DNA of 5,151 bases from Desulfobacca acetoxidans (GTDB lineage: Bacteria; Desulfobacterota; Desulfobaccia; Desulfobaccales; 0-14-0-80-60-11), in assembly GCA_022736495.1 (NCBI GenBank), contig DZCR01000024.1, forward strand, positions 1 through 5,151, given 5' to 3'. The notes beneath the pieces are model-generated. The model did not search any database and was not told the DNA's origin. It saw only the letters and a program-made list of their open reading frames with translations. Below, piece after piece: positions 1 to 5,151 of this stretch. Within the stretch, counting starts at the first letter, position 1. The number at the start of each line of letters is the position of its first letter. The translations under genes were made by a program, and so were the position numbers.

Positions 1-150
1 GGCCAGTCCGATGTTTCAGTTGCCCCGCCACTGGATCCAGGACTAAACCCCGGACCTACCCCCCCTCGACCTCGCAAGGTTTCTTCCCAAAACCGCAAAC
101 ATGTTTGACCCCCGGCTTGACTTTGTGCTATCTTTAACAAATGTCTATGA
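1..150. other. Leader region upstream of the operon, no firm gene
   Basis: I see no confident gene here. On the + strand one frame stays open from base 2 to a TAA at 44-46 and could be the last 14 codons of an upstream gene (ending H-W-I-Q-D), but this is too short to recognise. A C-rich stretch at about 56-75 and an AT-richer stretch at about 117-145 follow. The latter holds a TTGACT hexamer (117-122) without a convincing -10 partner. If the ligase starts at 170, this stretch is its untranslated leader. Confidence 0.3.
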
Positions 151-158
151 GGGAGGAG
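151..158 (+). promoter_or_regulatory. Shine-Dalgarno site that decides the paaK start
   Basis: The purine run GGGAGGAG lies 11 nt before the ATG at 170. No comparable sequence precedes the in-frame ATG at 101, where the upstream bases are CCGCAAAC. The site therefore supports initiation at 170. The 11-nt spacing is at the long end of the usual range. Confidence 0.6.
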
Positions 159-169
159 TACAGGATTAC

Positions 170-1471
170 ATGATCCGTGACGTTGAACATGAAACTATGC
201 CCCGGGAGGATCTGGAAACCTTACAGCTCAAGCGCTTGCAAGCCGTGGCGGAACGGGTTTACCACCTGGTGCCCTTCTATCGGCGGCGCATGGATGAGCT
301 GGGGGTCAAGCCGGGACACATCCGCACCCTGGAAGATATTCGCCTACTGCCTTACACCACCAAGCAAGACCTGCGCGACAATTACCCCTTTGGCATGTTT
401 GCGGCTCCCATGGACCAGGTGGTCCGCATTCACGCCTCGTCTGGCACCACCGGCAAGCCCACCCCCGTAGGCTATACGCAGCGGGACCTGGACACTTGGT
501 CGGAGCTGATAGCCCGGGCCCTGGCAGCCGCCGGGGTTCACCGGGGTGATATCATCCACGTCGCTTATGGTTACGGCCTGTTCACCGGTGGCTTGGGGCT
601 CCATTACGGCGCCGAGCGCCTGGGAGCGGCGGTTATCCCGGTGTCCGGCGGCCAGACCCGGCGCCAGATTATGCTCATCCAGGATTTCGGTCCCACGGTC
701 ATTTGCTGCACCCCGTCCTTCGCCCTATACCTGGCTGAGGTGGGCCAGGAAATGGGGGTGGACTTCGCCAAAACCAGGCTCCGGGTGGGGGTCTTCGGGG
801 CCGAACCGTGGACCGAGGGTATGCGCCAAGAGACTGAAAAGCGCCTCAGCCTTGACGCCGTGGACATTTATGGCCTGTCAGAAGTCATGGGGCCAGGCGT
901 TGCCATCGAGTGCCTGGAAGCCAAGCAGGGGCTGCACATATTTGAGGATCACTTCTTCCCGGAAATTATCAACCCCGCCACCCTGGAAGGGGTACCGACG
1001 GGCGACTTGGGCGAATTGGTCATCACCACCCTCACCAAAGAGGCGGTCCCGCTGTTGCGCTATCGCACCCGGGACATCACCTCGCTGAATTACGCCCCCT
1101 GTAAATGTGGCCGCACCATGGCCCGCATCAACCGGTTCCAGGGCCGCAGCGACGATATGCTCATCATCCGGGGAGTGAACGTCTTTCCGTCCCAGATCGA
1201 ATCCGTGCTCATGGAGACCCCGGGCGTGGCGCCCCATTATCAGCTCATCGTTGACCGGGAGGGGATGTTGGACACCCTGGAAGTTCAGGTTGAAGTGGAT
1301 GAAGCCACTTTCTCCGACGAAGTCAAACAATTGCAGGCCCTGGCTCAAAGCATTCAGCGGCAGATCAAGGATTACTTCACCGTGTCCGTCAAGGTGAAAC
1401 TGGTTGAGCCCCGGACCATTCCCCGGAGTGAAGGCAAAGCCAAGCGGGTCATCGACAATCGCAAATTATAA
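170..1471 (+). CDS. paaK: Phenylacetate-CoA ligase (PaaK family, AMP-forming)
   Basis: Cytoplasmic adenylate-forming enzyme of 433 aa, close to the usual PaaK length of about 430-440. The family activates phenylacetate or related arylacetates with ATP and CoA, giving the acyl-CoA, AMP and PPi. Visible motifs (numbered from the 170 start): an N-terminal MPREDLE...VPFY block (10-37); the nucleotide-binding loop SSGTTGKPT (90-98); YGLSE (234-238); the [13 protein letters not shown] block (about 254-266); YRTRD (298-302); a CxCG pair (C311, C313); the hinge-region GRSDD (325-329); and a C-terminal EGKAKRV (421-427), where K423 is the expected catalytic lysine. The enzyme looks intact. An in-frame ATG at 101 would add 23 residues, but it lacks a ribosome site and the family N-terminus begins near residue 170's methionine. 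The ACT protein and ABC transporter downstream suggest use on aromatic amino acid breakdown products. The precise substrate (phenylacetate, hydroxyphenylacetate, indoleacetate) cannot be read from sequence. Confidence 0.93.
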   Translation: MIRDVEHETMPREDLETLQLKRLQAVAERVYHLVPFYRRRMDELGVKPGHIRTLEDIRLLPYTTKQDLRDNYPFGMFAAPMDQVVRIHASSGTTGKPTPVGYTQRDLDTWSELIARALAAAGVHRGDIIHVAYGYGLFTGGLGLHYGAERLGAAVIPVSGGQTRRQIMLIQDFGPTVICCTPSFALYLAEVGQEMGVDFAKTRLRVGVFGAEPWTEGMRQETEKRLSLDAVDIYGLSEVMGPGVAIECLEAKQGLHIFEDHFFPEIINPATLEGVPTGDLGELVITTLTKEAVPLLRYRTRDITSLNYAPCKCGRTMARINRFQGRSDDMLIIRGVNVFPSQIESVLMETPGVAPHYQLIVDREGMLDTLEVQVEVDEATFSDEVKQLQALAQSIQRQIKDYFTVSVKVKLVEPRTIPRSEGKAKRVIDNRKL

Positions 1472-1486
1472 AGCAGCGGACCGGTT

Positions 1487-1509
1487 AGGCGGTAAATCCC
1501 TGGCCGCCT
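1487..1509 (+). other. Short hairpin in the paaK-ACT gap
   Basis: AGGCGG (1487-1492) pairs with CCGCCT (1504-1509) around an 11-nt loop. The stem is GC-rich, but the bases after it (CCTTTCATAAA) are not a clean T tract. It is at best a weak or partial terminator or a processing site between paaK and the ACT gene. Its short stem means it could also be chance. Confidence 0.25.
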
Positions 1510-1553
1510 CCTTTCATAAATGCCAGGTTCAACGTAGATAAGGGAGCAACCCC

Positions 1554-1985
1554 ATGAAAGTGGAACAAATCTCGGTATTTTTAGAAAATAAGGCCGGCCG
1601 GTTGGCGGAAGTCACCCGGGTTCTGGGCGAAGCCGGAATCAACATCCGGGCGCTGTCTTTGGCCGACACCACCGATTTCGGCATTCTGCGGCTCATCGTG
1701 GACCAGTACGACCGGGCCCGGGAAATCCTGAAGGACAAAGGCTTCACCGTCGGCAAGACCGAAGTGGTGGCGGTAGAGGTGCCGGACCGTCCCGGGGGGC
1801 TGGGGCTGGTCCTCCAGATCCTGGCCGGGGCTGGCGTCAATGTGGAATATATGTATGCCTTTGTCCAGCACAGCGGCAAGAATGCGGTCATCATCTTCCG
1901 CTTCGACCACCTGGAACAGGCCATCGAGTTACTCCAGAAAGAAGGGATTCATATCTATAAAGGCGAGGAAGTATATCGGCTATAA
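1554..1985 (+). CDS. Tandem ACT-domain protein, PaaK-linked type
   Basis: A 143-aa soluble protein made of two ACT domains and nothing else. The first (about 1-68) has the ligand-loop signature [20 protein letters not shown] (11-30) and a beta strand FGILRLIVD (42-50). The second (about 71-143) repeats the pattern as [20 protein letters not shown] (77-96), followed by VIIFRF (112-117). ACT domains bind small ligands, usually amino acids, at dimer interfaces and regulate enzymes or transcription. Stand-alone double-ACT proteins of this kind (COG4747-like) are often encoded next to phenylacetate-CoA ligases, as here. No catalytic or DNA-binding domain is present, so any effect must come through a partner, plausibly the ligase. 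The start is supported by AAGGGAG (1540-1546), 7 nt upstream. The stop lies 21 nt before the binding-protein gene, indicating co-transcription. The ligand is unknown; phenylalanine or another aromatic amino acid is a guess from context. Confidence 0.9.
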   Translation: MKVEQISVFLENKAGRLAEVTRVLGEAGINIRALSLADTTDFGILRLIVDQYDRAREILKDKGFTVGKTEVVAVEVPDRPGGLGLVLQILAGAGVNVEYMYAFVQHSGKNAVIIFRFDHLEQAIELLQKEGIHIYKGEEVYRL

Positions 1986-2006
1986 ACCATTGGAGAGGAA
2001 GACCTT

Positions 2007-3170
2007 ATGAAAACAAAGGCGATTCTGGTTGGTGTGACGCTGGCCCTGGCGAGTTTGGGCCTGATCTTCTTGGGCTGCGGCGGCTCCCAGAAGTCGGAGC
2101 CCTACGTAGTGGGCGGCATCTTCTCCATCAGCGGCCCGGCCTCATATCTCGGGGAGCCCGAACGCAATTCCATGGAGATGGTGGCAGACGCGGTCAACGC
2201 TAAAGGGGGGATTAACGGCCACCCCTTGAAACTGGTGGTTTATGATGACGAAGGCGACGTCACCAAGGCCCGCCTCCATGCCACCAAGCTGGCCCAGGAC
2301 AAAAATGTCGTGGCCGTCATCGGCCCCAGCCTGACCCACACCTCCATGGCCGCCCTGGAAATCACCCAAAAGGCGAAAGTCCCCATGATTTCCTGCGCCG
2401 CCGGCATCGGCATCACCGCTCCGGCCAAAGACCGCGCCTGGGTCTTTAAGACCGCCCAAACGGACCGGATGGCTGTGGACCGTATCTATCAGTATTTACA
2501 AAAGCACAATCTTACCCGGGTGGCCATCCTCACCGTGTCCACCGGGTTCGGGGTCTCGGGCAAAGAGCAACTTTTGGCCCTGGCGCCCAAGTACAGCATC
2601 CAGGTAGTGGCCCAGGAAGTCTTCGGCGAAAAAGATACCGACATGACCCCCCAGCTCACCAAGCTCCGGGGGACCCCGGCCCAGGCCGTGATTTGTTGGG
2701 GCACCGGCCCGGCCCCGGCCCTGGTGGCCAAGAATATGAAGCAATTGGGCATTACCCTCCCCTTGATCCAGAGCCACGGCGCGGCCTCCAAGAAATTCAT
2801 CGAACTGGCCGGGGACGCGGGTGAAGGGATCATCATGCCCGCCGGCAAGCTGGTGGTCTGGCAGCAGTTGCCCGACACCGATCCGCAGAAGGCCGTGTGT
2901 AAAGAATACGCCGAGCAGTATACGGCCAAGTTCAAGGCCCCGGAATCCAGCTTCGGAGGCTATGCCTATGACGCGATTCGGATGCTAAACCAGACCCTGG
3001 CCAAGGTTGGCAATATCCGGGACAAAATCCGCGAGGGCCTGGAAGGCACCAAGAACTTCGTGGGCGTCAGCGGCGTTTTCAACATGAGCCCGGAAGACCA
3101 CAACGGTCTGACCCCGGCGGCCTTTGTCATGGTGAAGATTCACAACGGCGGCTTCCAACTGATAGATTAG
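2007..3170 (+). CDS. ABC transporter substrate-binding lipoprotein, branched-chain amino acid (HAAT) family
   Basis: A 387-aa extracytoplasmic solute receptor of the LivJ/LivK type (Peripla_BP_6 fold). Residues 1-23 form a lipoprotein signal: basic MKTK, a hydrophobic core, then FLGC with the lipid-modified cysteine at C24 (Phe rather than the usual Leu at -3). The mature protein begins with the family opening VVGGIFSISGPASYLGE (34-50). It continues with NAKGGINGHPLKLVVYDDEGD (64-84, known pattern of lobe 1), GPSLTHTS (106-113), a hinge-region KTAQTDRM (148-155), GGYAYDAI (317-324) and GVSGVFNMSPEDHNG (353-367). Length matches the family. It would capture ligand outside the inner membrane and deliver it to the LivH/LivM permease encoded next. 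GGAGAGGA (1992-1999) lies 7 nt before the start codon. The ligand may be branched-chain amino acids or, given the aryl-CoA ligase upstream, an aromatic amino acid or acid. The TAG stop is the first TAG of a heptanucleotide repeat array, so the present C-terminus was probably set by that array. Confidence 0.93.
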   Translation: MKTKAILVGVTLALASLGLIFLGCGGSQKSEPYVVGGIFSISGPASYLGEPERNSMEMVADAVNAKGGINGHPLKLVVYDDEGDVTKARLHATKLAQDKNVVAVIGPSLTHTSMAALEITQKAKVPMISCAAGIGITAPAKDRAWVFKTAQTDRMAVDRIYQYLQKHNLTRVAILTVSTGFGVSGKEQLLALAPKYSIQVVAQEVFGEKDTDMTPQLTKLRGTPAQAVICWGTGPAPALVAKNMKQLGITLPLIQSHGAASKKFIELAGDAGEGIIMPAGKLVVWQQLPDTDPQKAVCKEYAEQYTAKFKAPESSFGGYAYDAIRMLNQTLAKVGNIRDKIREGLEGTKNFVGVSGVFNMSPEDHNGLTPAAFVMVKIHNGGFQLID

Positions 3171-3198
3171 CAGTTAGCAGTCAGCGGTTAGCAGTTAG
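3167..3198 (+). repeat. Heptanucleotide tandem array 1, TTAGC(A/G)G
   Basis: Four complete 7-bp units and a 4-base remnant: TTAGCAG (3167), TTAGCAG (3174), TCAGCGG (3181), TTAGCAG (3188), TTAG (3195). The array begins inside the last sense codon of the binding-protein gene and supplies its TAG stop (3168-3170). Because 7 is not a multiple of 3, a perfect array places TAG in all three forward frames within 21 bp; here the T-to-C change in unit 3 removes one of them. The same heptamer recurs at the end of livM. Confidence 0.9.
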
Positions 3199-3248
3199 GA
3201 TCAGAGGTCGGTATCCGGAATTCCTCCCCGACTATCGACCTCTGATCC
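3198..3248 (+). repeat. 13-bp perfect inverted repeat in the binding protein-livH spacer
   Basis: GGATCAGAGGTCG (3198-3210) is the exact reverse complement of CGACCTCTGATCC (3236-3248). The stem can extend inward by a G-U and two A-T pairs (3211-3213 with 3233-3235), leaving a loop of about 19 nt that contains the palindrome GGAATTCC (3217-3224). No T tract follows, so it does not look like an intrinsic terminator. In mRNA it would form a stable hairpin just after the binding-protein stop. That fits a 3'-end stabiliser or processing block that keeps binding-protein mRNA more abundant than permease mRNA, as REP sequences do between malE and malF in Escherichia coli. The role is inference; the symmetry is seen directly. 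Confidence 0.8.
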
Positions 3249-3263
3249 CTGATTTCCGATCCC
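3236..3263 (+). repeat. Second degenerate heptad array, consensus YGAYYYC
   Basis: Four consecutive 7-bp units fit one pattern: CGACCTC (3236), TGATCCC (3243), TGATTTC (3250), CGATCCC (3257). CGACTAT (3229) is a possible weaker fifth. The first two units form the right arm of the inverted repeat, so its left arm is a pair of the same units in reverse orientation. GATCCCTG occurs exactly twice (3244-3251 and 3258-3265), 14 bp apart, as a 7-bp period predicts. Confidence 0.6.
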
Positions 3264-3270
3264 TGTTGAC

Positions 3271-3275
3271 GGAGG
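3271..3275 (+). promoter_or_regulatory. Shine-Dalgarno site of livH with long spacing
   Basis: GGAGG is the only good ribosome-binding match before livH, and 13 nt separate it from the TTG at 3289. In the livH frame an upstream TGA at 3250-3252 closes the reading frame, and no ATG, GTG or TTG lies between that stop and 3289. The TTG start is therefore nearly forced. Long spacing plus a TTG codon suggests modest translation of the permease relative to the binding protein. Confidence 0.55.
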
Positions 3276-3288
3276 CCCTTCACTCCCC

Positions 3289-4158
3289 TTGGCGACCCTT
3301 GCCGATCTGCTGCAATATCTCATCTCCGGCTTGACCAACGGCGCGATTTACGCCCTCATCGCCTTGGGCTTCGGCATCATCTACAATACCACCACCATCA
3401 TCAATTTTGCCCAGGGTGAGATGGTGATGTTGGGGGCCTTGTGCGCCATCAGCATTTATCAGGTGACCCCTACCCTCCCCCTGGCCTTCGGCGGCGCGGT
3501 TATCCTGGTGACCTGTGTGGGCCTGGTGTTTGAGCGGCTGGCCCTGCGGCCGGTTAAGGACCCCAGCCCCATCACCCTGATCATCATCACTGTGGGCGGT
3601 GCGGTTCTGATCAGAGGCGTGGCCATGCTCCTGTGGGGCAAAGATGCCTACACCCTGCCGCCGTTTTCCGGCAATGCCCCCATCCACCTGGGTCCCGCCA
3701 CCATCCTGCCCCAAAACCTCTGGGTGCTGGGTATTACCGCGGTCATGGTCGCAGGCCTGGAGGCCTTTTTTCGCCTCACTTTGGTGGGCAAGGCCATGCG
3801 AGCCTGCGCTTACAACGCTCGGGCTGCCCGGCTGGTGGGGATCGCCGCCGGCCGCATGGTTCAACTCTCCTTCGGGCTCAGCGCGGCCCTGGGGGCCGGC
3901 GCCGGCATTCTCATTGCCCCCCTTACCCTGGGGGTCTATGATATGGGCACCATGTTGGGCCTCAAGGGCTTTTCCGCCGCGATTATCGGCGGCCTCGGGA
4001 GCCTTGCGGGCGGCGTCCTGGGCGGCTTGGTCCTGGGCGTGGCCGAGGCCCTGGCCACCGGCTTCATTTCCTCCGGCTACCGGGATGCGGTGGCCTTCTT
4101 CCTCCTCCTCCTGGTCCTGTTTTTGCGCCCCCAGGGGCTGGTGGGGGGACGGAAATGA
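3289..4158 (+). CDS. livH: Branched-chain amino acid-type ABC permease LivH
   Basis: A 289-aa integral inner-membrane protein, the LivH half of the permease heterodimer that forms the import channel with LivM and is driven by LivG/LivF. Roughly eight hydrophobic segments are visible (about 10-32, 38-56, 62-82, 95-117, 143-163, 193-215, 228-256, 266-280). Family signatures include LISGLTNGAIYALIALGFGI (11-30), INFAQGEM (38-45), the cytoplasmic ATPase-contact region GKAMRACAYNARAARLVGI (167-185), GLKGFSAAIIGGLGSLAGG (224-242) and the terminal FLRPQGLVGGR (278-288). Length and order are normal for LivH. It starts at TTG, and the resulting N-terminus (LADLLQYLISGLTNG) matches the family's usual beginning. 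It is separated from the binding-protein gene by a repeat-rich spacer and overlaps livM by 4 nt. Substrate specificity is set mainly by the binding protein and cannot be read here. Confidence 0.93.
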   Translation: MATLADLLQYLISGLTNGAIYALIALGFGIIYNTTTIINFAQGEMVMLGALCAISIYQVTPTLPLAFGGAVILVTCVGLVFERLALRPVKDPSPITLIIITVGGAVLIRGVAMLLWGKDAYTLPPFSGNAPIHLGPATILPQNLWVLGITAVMVAGLEAFFRLTLVGKAMRACAYNARAARLVGIAAGRMVQLSFGLSAALGAGAGILIAPLTLGVYDMGTMLGLKGFSAAIIGGLGSLAGGVLGGLVLGVAEALATGFISSGYRDAVAFFLLLLVLFLRPQGLVGGRK

Positions 4159-5123
4159 CTCTGCCCCGGTGGGCCAACCGTTGGTTTCTCTTTGCCTTGG
4201 TTATCCTAAGCATCGCCCTGGGCATGGATGACGACTATTACTATACTCTCCTCAACTTTATCGGCATCTACACCCTGCTGGTGGTGGGGCTCAACCTGCT
4301 TTTGGGCTACGCCGGCCAGATATCTTTGGGGCACGCCGCCTTCTTTGGCCTGGGGGCCTATACCTCCGGCATCCTCACCGCCACCTACGGCGTCAACCCC
4401 TGGCTGGCCCTGGTGGCGGGCCTGGCGGTCTCGGGCACTGCCGCTTACCTGATCGGCATCCCGGCCTTGAAACTCAAGGGCTATTACCTGGCCATGGCCA
4501 CTTTGGGGTTCGGCATCATCATCTATATCTTCCTCAATGAGGCCCACAACCTCACCGGTGGCCCCTCGGGCCTGCACGGCATTCCCTCGCTGGCCCTGGG
4601 CGGTTTTGTCCTCGACACTCCCCGGCGCCTCTATCTCCTGATCTGGATTATTTTAGGTCTGATCCTCGCCCTCAGCGCCAACCTGATGAACTCCCGCACC
4701 GGCCGGGCCATCCGGGCCCTCCACGACAGCGAGGCCGGGGCCGAGTCCCTGGGGGTCGACACCTTTCGTATGAAGCTCAAAATTTTCGTCTGGAGCGCCC
4801 TCTACGCCTCCCTGGCCGGCAGCCTCTACGCCCACACCCTCAATTTCATCGCACCATCCTCTTTCAGCTTCATGTTCTCCATCAAGCTGGTGACCATGGT
4901 GGTCCTGGGCGGCATGGCCAGCATCTGGGGCTCGCTCTTGGGGGCCGGGTTGCTCACGGTGCTCCCCGAACTGCTGACGGTCTTCCATGATTTTGAAGCG
5001 GTGATCTTCGGGGCGATCCTCATGGTGGTGATGATTTTCCTCCCCCGGGGCCTGGTGCGGGGCATCCTGGACCTGTACGAATTCCGGCGCTACAAGCGGC
5101 AAGGAGGAATTATTAGCAGTTAG
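4155..5123 (+). CDS. livM: Branched-chain amino acid-type ABC permease LivM
   Basis: A 322-aa inner-membrane permease that partners LivH. Hydrophobic segments alternate along its length. Characteristic LivM blocks are GYAGQISLGHAAFFGLGAYT (51-70), LKGYYLAMATLGFG (107-120), TGGPSGL (134-140), the ATPase-coupling stretch SRTGRAIRALHDSEAGAESL (180-199) and VVLGGMASIWGSLLGA (249-264), then FLPRGLV (295-301). The ATG lies within the ATGA overlap with the livH stop, so translation is probably coupled; a G-rich stretch ending livH (4143-4152) can serve as the ribosome site. The last residues (I-S-S) and the TAG stop are encoded by the start of a heptanucleotide repeat array, so the natural C-terminus may originally have differed by a few residues. 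That should have little effect, since the family core is complete by about residue 310. livG and livF would be expected next. Confidence 0.93.
   Translation: MTLPRWANRWFLFALVILSIALGMDDDYYYTLLNFIGIYTLLVVGLNLLLGYAGQISLGHAAFFGLGAYTSGILTATYGVNPWLALVAGLAVSGTAAYLIGIPALKLKGYYLAMATLGFGIIIYIFLNEAHNLTGGPSGLHGIPSLALGGFVLDTPRRLYLLIWIILGLILALSANLMNSRTGRAIRALHDSEAGAESLGVDTFRMKLKIFVWSALYASLAGSLYAHTLNFIAPSSFSFMFSIKLVTMVVLGGMASIWGSLLGAGLLTVLPELLTVFHDFEAVIFGAILMVVMIFLPRGLVRGILDLYEFRRYKRQGGIISS
5101..5107 (+). promoter_or_regulatory. Strong Shine-Dalgarno-like sequence at the livM 3' end without a nearby start
   Basis: AAGGAGG is a near-perfect match to the anti-Shine-Dalgarno sequence. It lies inside the last codons of livM, where the ribosome site of the following gene (typically livG) is usually found. 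Instead of a start codon 6-9 nt later, the heptad array begins at 5113, and no ATG or GTG, and no TTG, occurs up to the window edge at 5151. It may be a ribosome site separated from its start codon by the array, or coincidence in Gly-Gly codons. Confidence 0.4.
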
Positions 5124-5151
5124 CAGTTAGCGGTTAGCGGTTAGCGGTTAG
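5113..5151 (+). repeat. Heptanucleotide tandem array 2, TTAGC(A/G)G, cut by the window edge
   Basis: Five complete 7-bp units and a 4-base start of a sixth: TTAGCAG at 5113 and 5120, TTAGCGG at 5127, 5134 and 5141, then TTAG to the end. The TAG in unit 2 (5121-5123) is the livM stop. TAG falls in all three forward frames and TAA in all three reverse frames, so the array blocks translation in every direction. The units run from two A-type to three G-type, which fits local unit duplication. The array may continue beyond the window. Confidence 0.9.

Noticed and set aside
2..46. Possible C-terminal tail of an upstream gene ending at a TAA
   Set aside because: Only 14 codons are visible with no recognisable motif, and other frames are also open here, so it cannot be distinguished from chance.
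117..149. TTGACT (117-122) as a -35 promoter element
   Set aside because: No TATAAT-like hexamer lies 16-18 bp downstream. The nearby AT-rich bases fit only poorly or at wrong spacing.
101..169. In-frame N-terminal extension of the ligase from an ATG at 101
   Set aside because: There is no ribosome-binding sequence before 101. The extra 23 residues do not resemble the PaaK N-terminus, and a good purine-rich site precedes the ATG at 170.
3198..3260. Intrinsic terminator after the binding-protein gene
   Set aside because: The 13-bp stem is strong, but it is followed by CTGATTTCC rather than a run of T, and the loop is long. It is better described as a stabilising or processing hairpin.
3167..3265. 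CRISPR array
   Set aside because: The repeats are contiguous 7-bp units with no unique spacers, so they lack the repeat-spacer structure of CRISPR.
3280..3864. Long minus-strand reading frame of 194 codons opposite livH
   Set aside because: It is rich in Gly, His, Gln and Asp, as expected for the complement of a GC-rich membrane-protein gene. The + strand frame is an unmistakable LivH.
3644..4231. Alternative + strand reading frame of 195 codons inside livH
   Set aside because: It is rich in Pro, Ser, Trp and Arg, has no family resemblance, and overlaps a clear LivH frame. It is a high-GC shadow.

Overview
This window carries five genes on the + strand, closely packed and apparently co-transcribed, from a GC-rich bacterium. 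In order they are an arylacetate-CoA ligase of the PaaK type, a two-ACT-domain protein, a lipoprotein-type substrate-binding protein of the branched-chain amino acid/amide (HAAT) ABC family, and the two permeases LivH and LivM. The ATPases (livG, livF) usually found in such an operon would lie beyond the right edge. The aryl-CoA ligase, the 'PaaK-linked' ACT protein and the heptanucleotide repeat arrays fit an anaerobic deltaproteobacterial lineage (Desulfobacterota, syntroph or sulfate-reducer type). That assignment is inferred from gene content; there is no rRNA or other marker here.

Layout: 1-169 is a leader with no firm gene. paaK is best started at 170, not at the in-frame ATG at 101. 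An 82-nt gap leads to the ACT gene (1554-1985), and 21 nt further on the binding protein begins (2007-3170). A 118-nt spacer (3171-3288) then separates it from livH (3289-4158, TTG start). livH overlaps livM (4155-5123) by 4 nt (ATGA).

The genes plausibly form one physiological unit. A high-affinity ABC importer captures an amphipathic ligand (branched-chain or aromatic amino acid, or an aromatic acid). The ligase activates an arylacetate to its CoA thioester, and the ACT protein may sense an amino acid and tune either step.

The least ordinary feature is non-coding. Tandem arrays of the heptamer TTAGC(A/G)G sit exactly at the 3' ends of the binding-protein gene and livM, and in both cases the array provides the stop codon. 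The first array runs directly into a 13-bp perfect inverted repeat, whose right arm continues as a second, degenerate heptad family (YGAYYYC). The spacer between binding protein and permease is therefore built almost wholly from 7-bp units. The second array follows a strong Shine-Dalgarno-like sequence that now has no start codon behind it, and it runs off the window edge.
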